NCBI GenBank assembly: GCA_963678235.1
Contig: OY782766.1
Coordinates: 4,030,001 to 4,094,000 of the forward strand
DNA length: 64,000 nucleotides
Origin: JABMQB01 sp963678235
GTDB lineage: Bacteria; Bacteroidota; Bacteroidia; Bacteroidales; Prolixibacteraceae
Reading direction: 5' to 3'
Shown here: piece by piece, positions 55,907-64,000 of the stretch
How the letters are laid out: every line of letters starts with the position of its first letter
Numbering within the stretch: position 1 is the stretch's first letter
Position numbers and translations under genes: made by a program
The notes under the pieces: generated by a model
Told to the model about the DNA's origin: nothing
The model's database searches: none
Seen by the model: the letters and a program-made list of their open reading frames with translations, nothing else

Positions 55907-57352
55907 ATGGAAGAGCAAGATAAAATATTAAGTGAAGTAACGGGAGGCGATTATAAATACGGTTTTATAACGGATATTGAAACGGATATAATCGATAAAG
56001 GACTGAATGAAGATGTGGTCCGGTTGATCTCGGCAAAGAAAAATGAACCGGAATTCATGCTCCAGTTTCGTTTGGATGCCTTTCGAAAATGGCAAAAAAT
56101 GAAGATGCCGGATTGGGCATATTTAAAAATACCACCTATTGACTTTCAAAGCATTAGCTATTATGCGGCACCAAAACAAAAACCAAAATATGAAAGCCTT
56201 GACGAGGTTGACCCTGAGTTAATTGATACTTTTAATAAGCTCGGAATTCCTTTAGAGGAACAAAAGCATTTGGCAGGTGTGGCTGTTGATGCCGTGGTGG
56301 ATAGTGTTTCGGTAAAAACAACATTCAAAGAAACACTGGCGGAAAAAGGCATTATATTTTGTTCGTTTTCGGAAGCAGTTCAGGAGCATCCCGACCTGGT
56401 ACAGAAATACCTTGGAACTGCAGTTCCTTCAACCGATAATTTTTTCGGGGCACTAAATTCAGCTGTTTTTAGCGACGGGTCGTTTTGTTACATTCCGAAA
56501 GGTGTGAGATGCCCTATGGAGCTTTCCACATATTTCAGGATAAATGCTGCAAACACCGGGCAATTTGAACGAACGCTGATTGTTGCTGATGACGATAGCT
56601 ATGTGAGTTACCTGGAAGGTTGTACTGCCCCAATGCGTGACGAAAACCAGTTGCATGCGGCAATAGTCGAGATTATTGCACTCGATCGTGCAGAAGTAAA
56701 ATATTCGACCGTGCAAAACTGGTATCCCGGAAATAAAGAAGGGATTGGCGGAATTTATAATTTTGTGACAAAGCGGGGAATTTGTCGCGGGGTTTCATCT
56801 AAAATTAGTTGGACCCAGGTGGAAACTGGCTCAGCAATTACCTGGAAATATCCAAGTTGTATATTGATTGGGGATAACTCGGTTGGAGAATTTAACTCGG
56901 TGGCAGTTACAAATAACCACCAGCAAGCCGATACCGGATCGAAAATGATCCATATCGGGAAAAATACCAAAAGCACGATTATTTCAAAGGGAATTTCTGC
57001 CGGAGTGAGCAGTAACTCGTATCGTGGTTTGGTAAAGGTGTTGCCCAATTCGGTGAATGCCAGGAACTTTTCACAATGTGACTCCTTGCTTTTGGGCGAT
57101 ACATGTGGGGCACATACATTTCCATACATCGAGGTTGGAAACAAATCTTCTATTGTGGAGCATGAGGCTACAACATCGAAGATTGGGGAAGACCAGATTT
57201 TTTATTGCAATCAGAGGGGCATTTCAACCGAGGATGCAATTGGGATGATTGTGAACGGATATGCTAAAGAGGTTTTAAACAAACTGCCCATGGAATTTGC
57301 CGTTGAGGCTCAAAAGTTGTTGCAAATCAGCCTTGAAGGAAGTGTTGGATAA
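55907..57352 (+). CDS. sufB: Fe-S cluster scaffold subunit SufB
   Basis: The 481-residue core scaffold of the SUF system assembles the cluster with SufC and SufD. The C-terminal beta-helix region is complete, with the conserved blocks EGCTAPMRDENQLHAAIVEI, YSTVQNWYPGNKEG and GVSSNSYRGLVKV. First gene of the suf cluster, followed after 72 bases by sufC. Confidence 0.97.
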   Translation: MEEQDKILSEVTGGDYKYGFITDIETDIIDKGLNEDVVRLISAKKNEPEFMLQFRLDAFRKWQKMKMPDWAYLKIPPIDFQSISYYAAPKQKPKYESLDEVDPELIDTFNKLGIPLEEQKHLAGVAVDAVVDSVSVKTTFKETLAEKGIIFCSFSEAVQEHPDLVQKYLGTAVPSTDNFFGALNSAVFSDGSFCYIPKGVRCPMELSTYFRINAANTGQFERTLIVADDDSYVSYLEGCTAPMRDENQLHAAIVEIIALDRAEVKYSTVQNWYPGNKEGIGGIYNFVTKRGICRGVSSKISWTQVETGSAITWKYPSCILIGDNSVGEFNSVAVTNNHQQADTGSKMIHIGKNTKSTIISKGISAGVSSNSYRGLVKVLPNSVNARNFSQCDSLLLGDTCGAHTFPYIEVGNKSSIVEHEATTSKIGEDQIFYCNQRGISTEDAIGMIVNGYAKEVLNKLPMEFAVEAQKLLQISLEGSVG

Positions 57353-57424
57353 AAAAATAATGAATGTAGGTATTAGGTAAAACTTTCTTTATACTTAGTA
57401 CTCACAATCTCAATACTATAAAAG

Positions 57425-58177
57425 ATGTTATCAATAAAAGACTTATATGTTTCTGTCGAAGGACAGGAAATTTTAAAAGGGATTAACCTTGAAATTAAAC
57501 CTGGCGAGGTTCACGCAATAATGGGACCGAATGGTTCTGGGAAAAGTACCCTTGCCAGTGTTTTGGCCGGGAAGGAAGAATATGAGGTTACAAAAGGGGA
57601 AATAACTTATATGGGAGAAGATCTATTGGAATTGTCACCTGAGGAAAGAGCAAAAAAAGGTTTGTTTTTGAGCTTTCAATATCCGGTTGAAATCCCTGGT
57701 GTACCAATGGTTAACTTTATAAAAACAGCTTTAAACGAGCATCGAAAATACAGAGGTGAAGAACCGCTCACAGCCGGAGCATTTTTGAAAGTAATGCGTG
57801 AGAAAAAAGAATTGGTTGAATTGGATACCCAGTTAACCAATCGATCTGTGAATGAAGGATTCTCGGGAGGAGAGAAGAAGAAGAATGAAATCTTCCAAAT
57901 GGCAATGCTTGAACCAAAATTATCCATTTTAGACGAGACGGATTCAGGTTTGGATATTGATGCGCTAAGAATTGTTGCAAAAGGCGTGAATGCCCTTAAA
58001 TCACCCGAAACATCAACCATAGTTGTAACACATTACCAACGTTTGCTTGATTATATTGTTCCTGATTTTGTGCATGTACTTTATAAAGGGAAAATTGTTA
58101 AAACTTCGGGGAAGGAACTTGCCCTTGAATTGGAAGAGAAAGGGTACGACTGGATTAAGCAAGCGAATGAAAACTAG
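57425..58177 (+). CDS. sufC: Fe-S assembly ATPase SufC
   Basis: The 250-residue ABC-type ATPase drives the SufBCD complex in the cytoplasm. Walker A GPNGSGKST near 37-45, signature FSGGEKKKNEIFQMA, and Walker B LSILDETDSGLDIDAL with the D-E-T-D-S-G-L-D pattern typical of SufC. It ends 2 bases before sufD, so the two are translationally close. Confidence 0.97.
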   Translation: MLSIKDLYVSVEGQEILKGINLEIKPGEVHAIMGPNGSGKSTLASVLAGKEEYEVTKGEITYMGEDLLELSPEERAKKGLFLSFQYPVEIPGVPMVNFIKTALNEHRKYRGEEPLTAGAFLKVMREKKELVELDTQLTNRSVNEGFSGGEKKKNEIFQMAMLEPKLSILDETDSGLDIDALRIVAKGVNALKSPETSTIVVTHYQRLLDYIVPDFVHVLYKGKIVKTSGKELALELEEKGYDWIKQANEN

Positions 58178-58179
58178 TT

Positions 58180-59550
58180 ATGAGTATATTAGTTGATAAA
58201 GCAGACCTGTCGCTAAAAATGACAGGAAAATATAATGACCTTAAGGAAACTGTTCACAAAGGATCGTCTGAGATTTTGAATGGCGCCAGAAAATCTGCCT
58301 TTCAAAGTTTTATTATGCATGGATTGCCGTCCCTTAAAAACGAAGATTATAAATACACCAATGTAAATCCATCCTTTGCCCCTGATTATAAATTTATGAT
58401 CGATAAAGAAGAGGTAAAGGTTGATTTGCACGAAGTATTTAAATGCAACGTTCCTGAACTTGACACGCATTTGGTTTTGCTTCGAAATGGTTGGTATTAT
58501 CAGGGTAATTCTAAGATAGGTGATCTTCCGGAAGGAGTAATCCTCGGTAGTTTTGAAGAGGTTTCAAAATCGCATCCCGAACTGTTTGAAGAGCATTATT
58601 CAAAACTGGCGCTTCCTGAAAATGATTCAATCCTGGCATTAAATACCATGTTTGCCAAAGATGGTTTTTTCTTATATGTGCCTAAAAATGTGGTTGTCGA
58701 AAAACCAATTCAGGTAATAAATCTGATGCAGTCGAATGCTGATACTTACGTAACCCAACGAAATATGGTGATTGCCGATGAGGGGGCAAACGTAAAACTT
58801 ATTTTTTGCGACCATACTTTAAATGTGAACCGTTATTTAAGCAATTCGGTTAGCGAGGTTTATTTGAAACAAAATGCATCTGTAGATTTTTATATCGTAC
58901 AGAACCAACACAATAAGTCTGCGAGTTTTTCAAACGTTATTTTTAAACAAGAGCGTGATTCAAGGTTGAGAACGAACACCATTGCTTTACACGGTGGGAT
59001 GATCAGAAACAACTTAAAAGTAATACTTGACGGCGAAAATTGTCAGGCAGATGTTTATGGAATGTCGCTATTGGACAAAAAACAACATGTGGATAATTTC
59101 ACGCAAATTGTGCATGCAAAACCGAATTGTTATAGCAACCAGGTTTATAAAAATGTGTTGGACGATAGTGCAACCGGAGCATTTTCGGGAAGGATCAATG
59201 TGGTGAAAGATGCCCAGAAGACCAATGCTTTTCAGCGAAATAATAACTTGCTTTTAACCGACAGTGCAAAAATGCAAACCAAACCCCAGCTAATTATTGA
59301 TGCCGATGATGTGAAATGCAGCCATGGGGCAACTGTTGGGCAAATTGATGAGGAAGCATTGTTTTATTTAAGGGCACGGGGCATAAACGAAAAAGATGCA
59401 CGCCTGATGATGATGAATGCTTTTGCGCATGAAGTGGTTCAGGATATTTCCATTGTTCCTTTGCGTGAACGGATTGACGAGCTAATTGAGAAAAGGCTCA
59501 AAGGTGAAATTAGTCAGTGCCACGAGTGCGCCTACAAATGTGAATGCTAA
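58180..59550 (+). CDS. sufD: Fe-S assembly protein SufD
   Basis: The 456-residue partner of SufB in the SufBCD scaffold. The C-terminal part has the SufB/SufD beta-helix with AFSGRINVVKDAQKTNAFQ, CSHGATVGQIDEEALFYLRARGI and the end motif CHECAYKCEC. The final five-cysteine tail is unusual compared with the enteric protein as I recall it. Confidence 0.95.
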   Translation: MSILVDKADLSLKMTGKYNDLKETVHKGSSEILNGARKSAFQSFIMHGLPSLKNEDYKYTNVNPSFAPDYKFMIDKEEVKVDLHEVFKCNVPELDTHLVLLRNGWYYQGNSKIGDLPEGVILGSFEEVSKSHPELFEEHYSKLALPENDSILALNTMFAKDGFFLYVPKNVVVEKPIQVINLMQSNADTYVTQRNMVIADEGANVKLIFCDHTLNVNRYLSNSVSEVYLKQNASVDFYIVQNQHNKSASFSNVIFKQERDSRLRTNTIALHGGMIRNNLKVILDGENCQADVYGMSLLDKKQHVDNFTQIVHAKPNCYSNQVYKNVLDDSATGAFSGRINVVKDAQKTNAFQRNNNLLLTDSAKMQTKPQLIIDADDVKCSHGATVGQIDEEALFYLRARGINEKDARLMMMNAFAHEVVQDISIVPLRERIDELIEKRLKGEISQCHECAYKCEC

Positions 59551-59594
59551 ATATTAGGTTTTCCAATAAGTGAAATTCCCTGCAAAGCACTAAA

Positions 59595-60812
59595 ATGAAA
59601 TACGATATCCAAAAAATAAGAAGTTATTTCCCTATTCTTGAACAAAAGGTGTACAACAAAGACCTTGTTTATTTTGATAGTGCAGCTTCTGCCCAAAAAG
59701 CACTACAGGTTTTTCAGCTCGAGGAACAACTTCACAATGAGTATTATGGGAACATTCATCGTGCAGCACATAATTTGGCGGATAAGGCCACGATGAAATA
59801 TGAAGAAACCAGGGATAAGGTTCGGCAATTTATACATGCAAAAGAAAGGGAAGAAATTATTTTTACGAAGGGAACTACGGATAGCGTTAACCTTGTTGCT
59901 TTTTCGTATGGAGAGAATTATATTGAAGAGGGCGATGAAATAATAGTTTCGGAGATGGAGCATCACTCCAACATTGTTCCATGGCAAATGATGGCAGAGC
60001 GTAAAAAGGCTGTCGTTAAAATGCTCCCGTTTAACGAAATCGGAGAACTTAAGCTTGAAAAACTCGAATCACTAATCACCAGGAATACAAAACTTATTGC
60101 ATTGGCGCATGTTTCCAATGTTTTGGGAACAATAAACCCGATCAAAGAAATTATTCAAATTGCGCATACAAAAGGCATTCATGTTTTTGTGGATGGGGCA
60201 CAGGCAGCCCAACACCTGAAAGTTGATGTGCAGGATATTGATGTTGATTTTTACGCTTTTTCGGCGCATAAAATGTATGGGCCCAATGGTGTTGGAATTT
60301 TATATGGGAAGCGGGATCTTTTAGAAGCCATTCCACCTTACCAGGGTGGAGGGGAAATGATTTCTGAAGTTTCGTTTGCCGGGACAAGTTACAATCTAAT
60401 TCCGTATAAGTTCGAAGCCGGAACGCCAAACATTACAAGTGTTGCAGCATTTGGTGCTGCACTTGATTTGATCAATGAAATAGGTCTCGACCAGATTGCA
60501 GCCCATGAAAATGAGTTGATGAAATATGCTACTTCTGAATTGAAACAGATACCGGGAATAAAAATTTATGGGGAGTCTGAAAATAAATCAGGTGTAATTT
60601 CTTTTAATATTGAAGGGGTTCATTCGTACGACCTCGGAATGCTGCTCGACAAAATGGGCATTGCCGTTCGCACGGGCCATCATTGTGCCGATCCGGTTAT
60701 GCAACATTATGGCATACAGGGCAATGTGCGTATTTCCTTTGGAGTTTATAACACAATAGAAGAAATAGATATTTTTATTGCTGCATTGAAAAAAGTGGTA
60801 GCGATGTTTTAG
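59595..60812 (+). CDS. sufS: Cysteine desulfurase SufS
   Basis: The 405-residue PLP enzyme takes sulfur from cysteine for cluster assembly. The cofactor lysine is in AFSAHKMYGPNGVG, and the active cysteine is in RTGHHCADPVMQ, the group II (SufS) form. SufE, its usual sulfur acceptor, is encoded 2 kb downstream beyond two minus-strand genes. Confidence 0.97.
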   Translation: MKYDIQKIRSYFPILEQKVYNKDLVYFDSAASAQKALQVFQLEEQLHNEYYGNIHRAAHNLADKATMKYEETRDKVRQFIHAKEREEIIFTKGTTDSVNLVAFSYGENYIEEGDEIIVSEMEHHSNIVPWQMMAERKKAVVKMLPFNEIGELKLEKLESLITRNTKLIALAHVSNVLGTINPIKEIIQIAHTKGIHVFVDGAQAAQHLKVDVQDIDVDFYAFSAHKMYGPNGVGILYGKRDLLEAIPPYQGGGEMISEVSFAGTSYNLIPYKFEAGTPNITSVAAFGAALDLINEIGLDQIAAHENELMKYATSELKQIPGIKIYGESENKSGVISFNIEGVHSYDLGMLLDKMGIAVRTGHHCADPVMQHYGIQGNVRISFGVYNTIEEIDIFIAALKKVVAMF

Positions 60813-60845
60813 GAAAAAATAGGGCTCCACTTTTGTGAAACCCCA
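60813..60845 (-). terminator. Probable terminator of the rubrerythrin gene
   Basis: On the minus strand GGGTTTCAC, loop AAAA and GTGGAGCCC form a stem with two G-T pairs, followed by TATTTTTT. The plus-strand version has two mismatches, so it suits the minus-strand gene better than sufS. Confidence 0.6.
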
Positions 60846-60858
60846 TTTGACCTTATCC

Positions 60859-61434
60859 TTAATAATTTTCTTCTTTAATTTCAAAATAAGATTGTGGATG
60901 TGCACATGCAGGGCACTTTAATGGTGGCTTTTTGGCTTCGTGCAAGAATCCACAGTTCCTGCACTTCCAAACTACTTTTCCGTCCCTTTCAAATACTTTG
61001 CCTTCTTCCAGGTTATCGTACAATTTCCGGAATCTTTCTTCGTGTGCCTTTTCAGCTTTCGAAATCATTTTGAATACAACAGCAATATCTTTGAAACCTT
61101 CTTCTTCTGCAACTTTGGCAAATTCAGGATACAGTTCTGTCCATTCTTCATTTTCCCCATCAGCCGAAGCTTTTAGGTTTTCCATTGTGGTTCCGATTAT
61201 CCCTGCAGGGAAAGTGGCTGTAATTTCGGTCATGCCGCCTTCTAAAAACTTAAAGAAACGTTTGGCATGCTCTTTTTCATTCAATGCTGTTTCAGTAAAA
61301 ATAGCTGCAATTTGCTCCAAGCCTTCTTTTTTTGCTGCTGAGGCAAAGTAATCGTACCTCATTCTTGCCTGAGACTCACCGGCAAATGCTTTTAATAAAT
61401 TTTGTTCTGTTTGTGTACCTTTAATTGATCCCAT
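60859..61434 (-). CDS. rbr: Rubrerythrin
   Basis: The 191-residue non-haem iron protein reduces hydrogen peroxide in anaerobes and microaerophiles. The N-terminal ferritin-like four-helix domain carries the diiron ligands (ETALNEKEHAKRFF and MISKAEKAHEERF). The C-terminal rubredoxin-like domain has CRNCG and CPACA for a single iron. It lies inside the suf gene group on the opposite strand, in keeping with protection of Fe-S proteins from peroxide. Confidence 0.96.
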   Translation of the reverse strand: MGSIKGTQTEQNLLKAFAGESQARMRYDYFASAAKKEGLEQIAAIFTETALNEKEHAKRFFKFLEGGMTEITATFPAGIIGTTMENLKASADGENEEWTELYPEFAKVAEEEGFKDIAVVFKMISKAEKAHEERFRKLYDNLEEGKVFERDGKVVWKCRNCGFLHEAKKPPLKCPACAHPQSYFEIKEENY

Positions 61435-61526
61435 ATTTTATATGATTTTTGGTTTTAAAATTTTGCTTGAAGGTAACTAATATTTGCGAAGCAATAAAGG
61501 TCTTTATAATAGTTTAGAGAGAGTAT

Positions 61527-61558
61527 AAAAAAAGCTTCCCGGTACCGGAAAGCTTTTG
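61527..61558 (-). terminator. Intrinsic terminator after the exported unknown protein gene
   Basis: A near-perfect palindrome (AAAGCTTCCCGG, TACCGGAAAGCTTT) with one mismatch. On the minus strand it is followed by a run of seven T, 19 bases after the stop of the upstream gene. Confidence 0.8.
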
Positions 61559-61576
61559 TATGGTTATCGATTCTTA

Positions 61577-62611
61577 TTAAAAGTAGGAAATAAAATCATC
61601 TAAAGTGCTGTTCATAAATTTGTTTGCGGCAGTTAAAAAGCCGTTTTTATATTTGTCGGCGTCCACCGGGATAGCCTGAAGGTTTTCATAAAAAGTGTTA
61701 TCAGCCGAGAACACCCGGATGGCCCCATAGCTGGTTCCCCAGATATCGGATTGGGCAGTCTCAACTGATTTGTATTTTTTCTTTTCAAATACACCATCAA
61801 TCGGAACACTTTTTTTAAGGTAGTAAGTTGCCTGTGCATCAGGCGCCATTTTACGTGTTGCAGTGCAGTAACTTGCCATGTTGCTGGCAACTTCTACTGA
61901 AAAAGTGGTTCCCCCGGCAACCCCGTCTTTATCCAGCCTGTAGTCGGTTTCGGCAACAACCTTTGCAAGCCCGCCCAGAGTCTTGCCCAGCATTTTACTC
62001 CCGGCTGATTCTGCTTCCCTGACAAATTGCACTACATAGTTCACTTTGGCAACTATTGCCTGTTCTAAGTCGACTGAAATCTTAGGTGAATCGTCCAAAA
62101 ATGCTTTTCTTTCACGACCTTTTTTATCTGTCCTTTTTACAAAATAATCGTATCCGTTTGGTATATTCATTATATAGCCAGGGAATTGGGCCTGGCTTAT
62201 TGTTCCTCCCGATTTTCTTTCATATTCGGAATAAAATTCAATTTTTCCGGCTTCATCCGGACCAATAATTTCAAAACCTGCACCTTCCAGTTTTGCCAAA
62301 TAGTCTGTATAAAGTTTGTCGGTCATTTCCTGGAGGTCGCTCTCTTCAATTCCTTTTATTGCGAGGGCTAAACGTGCTGTTGCATCGCCACGAACACCTC
62401 CTCCAAGGGTTCTTCCTCCCTGGGCTGTTTCGCTCCAGTTTGCCATAAGTTGATAAACAACCCTGAATTGGGCAATATAAATTCGTTTTGGGGCTTTCTT
62501 AAATTTTTTCTGGGCAAAACCGGCGTCTTTAAATTCAACATCGCCAACAGTTTGTGCCGAGGTAATACCCACGATTAATAATAGAATAAGTAAGAAGGAA
62601 AATCTTTTCAT
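61577..62611 (-). CDS. Exported protein of unknown function
   Basis: 344 residues. A clear signal peptide (MKRFSFLLILLLIVGITSAQ) gives a mature protein of about 325 residues. I do not recognise the family. Visible features are a KRIYIAQFRV strand-like segment at 43-52, a glycine-rich stretch GGRTLGGGVRGDA near 65-77, a helical part with ESDLQEMTDKLYTDYLAKLEGAGFE, and no lipobox or membrane helix after the signal. The predicted location is periplasm or outer-membrane surface. It is alone on its strand with its own terminator, between rubrerythrin and sufE. The RIYIAQF and LEGAGFEII pattern recalls proteins with CsgG/TolB-N-like folds, which is only a guess. Confidence 0.8.
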   Translation of the reverse strand: MKRFSFLLILLLIVGITSAQTVGDVEFKDAGFAQKKFKKAPKRIYIAQFRVVYQLMANWSETAQGGRTLGGGVRGDATARLALAIKGIEESDLQEMTDKLYTDYLAKLEGAGFEIIGPDEAGKIEFYSEYERKSGGTISQAQFPGYIMNIPNGYDYFVKRTDKKGRERKAFLDDSPKISVDLEQAIVAKVNYVVQFVREAESAGSKMLGKTLGGLAKVVAETDYRLDKDGVAGGTTFSVEVASNMASYCTATRKMAPDAQATYYLKKSVPIDGVFEKKKYKSVETAQSDIWGTSYGAIRVFSADNTFYENLQAIPVDADKYKNGFLTAANKFMNSTLDDFISYF

Positions 62612-62817
62612 AATTGCGTTGTTTTAGTTAAAAAGATGTTTTTATCTATTTCTAAACACGGCAATATTGGAAATGTTTATACGGCATAATTTTTATACCA
62701 AGATTGTATTGACTTCATTAGGTGTTAAATAATAACTAACTAAATACCTATTGGTATTGTATTTATCATTGTCAGTAAGCAAAAATTTGCGACATTTGTG
62801 TCTTTAATAGCAGAAAA

Positions 62818-63252
62818 ATGACAATTGAACAAGTTCAGCAGGATATAATCGAAGAGTTTTCTATCTATGAAGACTGGATGGATAAATACGGTTATCTGAT
62901 AGAGTTGGGGAATGAACTGGAAGATTTGGACCCGACTAAAAAAACGGATCAAAACCTTATCAAAGGTTGTCAATCGAGGGTTTGGCTGGTTTCTGAGTTT
63001 CGCGATGGTAAAATCTATTTTAGCGGCGAAAGCGATGCAGTTATCGTAAAAGGTTTGGTTGCTTTGCTTTTGCGCGTTGTGTCAGGAAGAACCCCGGCTG
63101 AATTGCTTGAAAATGAGTTGCATTTTATCGATGATCTTGGATTAAAACAACACTTATCACCCACACGTTCCAATGGTTTGTTGGCAATGGTAAAACAAAT
63201 CAGGATGTACGCTGTTGCTTATAACAGGATCGAAGCACAAGGAGGGAATTAA
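62818..63252 (+). CDS. sufE: Sulfur acceptor protein SufE
   Basis: The 144-residue protein takes persulfide sulfur from SufS and passes it to SufB. The acceptor cysteine is C51 in LIKGCQSRVWL. Length and fold pattern are normal. The stop is one base from the start of the next gene, so the pair is cotranscribed. Confidence 0.96.
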   Translation: MTIEQVQQDIIEEFSIYEDWMDKYGYLIELGNELEDLDPTKKTDQNLIKGCQSRVWLVSEFRDGKIYFSGESDAVIVKGLVALLLRVVSGRTPAELLENELHFIDDLGLKQHLSPTRSNGLLAMVKQIRMYAVAYNRIEAQGGN

Positions 63253-63253
63253 G

Positions 63254-63559
63254 ATGGACAAAAGGATTGATCTTATAATTGAGAATTTAAAAGAGGTTTA
63301 TGACCCTGAAATCCCCGTGAACATATACGATTTGGGGCTTATTTATAACGTCGATGTTGATGAAAACAACCAGGCGAATATTATTATGACACTTACTGCC
63401 CCGGGATGTCCGGTTGCCGATATTTTGGTTGAAGATGCGCAACAGGCTGCATTAACGGTCGAAGGTATTGAAGGGGCGAATGTGGAACTAACGTTTGAAC
63501 CACCCTGGGATAAATCAATGATGAGCGAAGAGGCAAGGCTCGAACTTGGTTTCTTTTAA
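63254..63559 (+). CDS. MIP18/DUF59-family Fe-S assembly protein (SufT-like)
   Basis: 101 residues from the ATG at 63254, preceded by GGAGGG; the frame from 63215 overlaps sufE and is rejected. Signature DPEIPVNIYDLGLIY near 20-34 and TAPGCPVAD with the conserved cysteine. Relatives (SufT, PaaD, Cia2) help mature 4Fe-4S proteins. The position right after sufE supports a SUF role. Confidence 0.93.
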   Translation: MDKRIDLIIENLKEVYDPEIPVNIYDLGLIYNVDVDENNQANIIMTLTAPGCPVADILVEDAQQAALTVEGIEGANVELTFEPPWDKSMMSEEARLELGFF

Positions 63560-63602
63560 TCTTCATTTTACCCGAATTTAGTATATTAGGCTAAAAATTA
63601 GT

Positions 63603-64000
63603 TTGCCTGAATCGATCGAAATATCTGCATTAATTAAATCCAAAGCCCTCGAACTTGGCTTCCTCGATTGTGGTATTTTGCCTGTCGAATTCTTATCGGA
63701 AGAAAAAGAACACCTTCAAAATTGGCTGGACAAAAACATGCATGGCGAAATGGGCTATATGCAACGAAACGTTGACATGCGCCTTAATCCACGCCTTTTG
63801 GTGAAAAATGCTAAAAGTGTGGTGCTTGTGCTTCAAAATTATTACCCGAAGGAAACACAAAAAGACCCCGAAGCCCCTTTGCTTTCAAAATATGCTTACG
63901 GAGTTGATTACCATCATGTATTGAAAGAAAAGCTTTATAAGCTCCTTGACTTTATTCAAAAAGAAATTGCACCCTGTAACGGGAGGGCATTTGTGGATTC
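63603..64000 (+). CDS. queG: Epoxyqueuosine reductase QueG, 3' end outside window
   Basis: The open frame from the TTG at 63603 runs off the window after about 132 residues. The start is PESIEISALIKSKALELGF, followed by family-typical LDCGILPVEFL, then MHGEMGYMQRNVDMRLNPRLLV and the VVLVLQNYYP strand. QueG is a cobalamin- and 4Fe-4S-dependent enzyme that performs the last step of queuosine synthesis in tRNA. The Fe-S binding part lies beyond the edge. A stop codon at 63579 limits the start upstream, and no ATG is available nearby. Confidence 0.9.
   Translation, partial: MPESIEISALIKSKALELGFLDCGILPVEFLSEEKEHLQNWLDKNMHGEMGYMQRNVDMRLNPRLLVKNAKSVVLVLQNYYPKETQKDPEAPLLSKYAYGVDYHHVLKEKLYKLLDFIQKEIAPCNGRAFVD

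Noticed and set aside
60932..61351. 139-codon plus-strand frame opposite rubrerythrin.
   Set aside because: The rubrerythrin frame carries diiron and rubredoxin motifs; the antisense frame has none.

Overview
The window reads as chromosome of a Bacteroidota bacterium, probably class Bacteroidia. The signs are a fused LpxC-FabZ gene, a hybrid sensor kinase with Reg_prop and Y_Y_Y domains, clear TAnnTTTG-type -7 promoter elements, weak use of Shine-Dalgarno sites, moderately AT-rich DNA, and intergenic C-rich/G-rich hairpin repeats. I cannot name a genus from sequence alone.

Region 1 (1-33661) is an accessory region built around ten paralogous FtsX/MacB-type ABC permeases of about 750-815 residues, all on the plus strand; the first is cut by the window edge. 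Each carries two permease modules in one chain. Only one ABC ATPase (30520-31197) is present, next to the last permease, so it may serve several of them. Several permease genes are followed, exactly from the stop codon, by near-identical repetitive spacers. At the ends of some spacers lie fossil copies of a permease 3' end interrupted by a TCCCGATTGAATCGGGA-type palindrome. The array also holds a complete IS4-family element (4923-6490) inserted in one spacer, a GH31 glycosidase remnant with two internal in-frame deletions (12137-12754), and a 1322-residue hybrid histidine kinase.

Region 2 (33954-44941) has a second membrane histidine kinase with an ABC_sub_bind-like sensor, convergent gltX, then a close-packed set on the plus strand: CorA-type transporter, GNAT-nitrilase fusion, MscS-type channel and SLC12-like cation/chloride cotransporter. 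A kbl-type aminotransferase-fold gene ends the region at a strong bidirectional terminator.

Region 3 (45024-55750) is housekeeping: rimP-nusA-infB on the minus strand, an HD phosphohydrolase, the lipid A genes lpxD, lpxC-fabZ and lpxA, and thiL on the minus strand.

Region 4 (55907-64000) is the SUF iron-sulfur cluster assembly group: sufB, sufC, sufD, sufS, then, after two minus-strand genes (rubrerythrin and an unknown exported protein), sufE, a MIP18-family (SufT-like) gene and the start of queG, whose product is itself a 4Fe-4S enzyme.

No tRNA, rRNA or CRISPR array was recognised. Promoter, terminator and spacer calls were made by eye.
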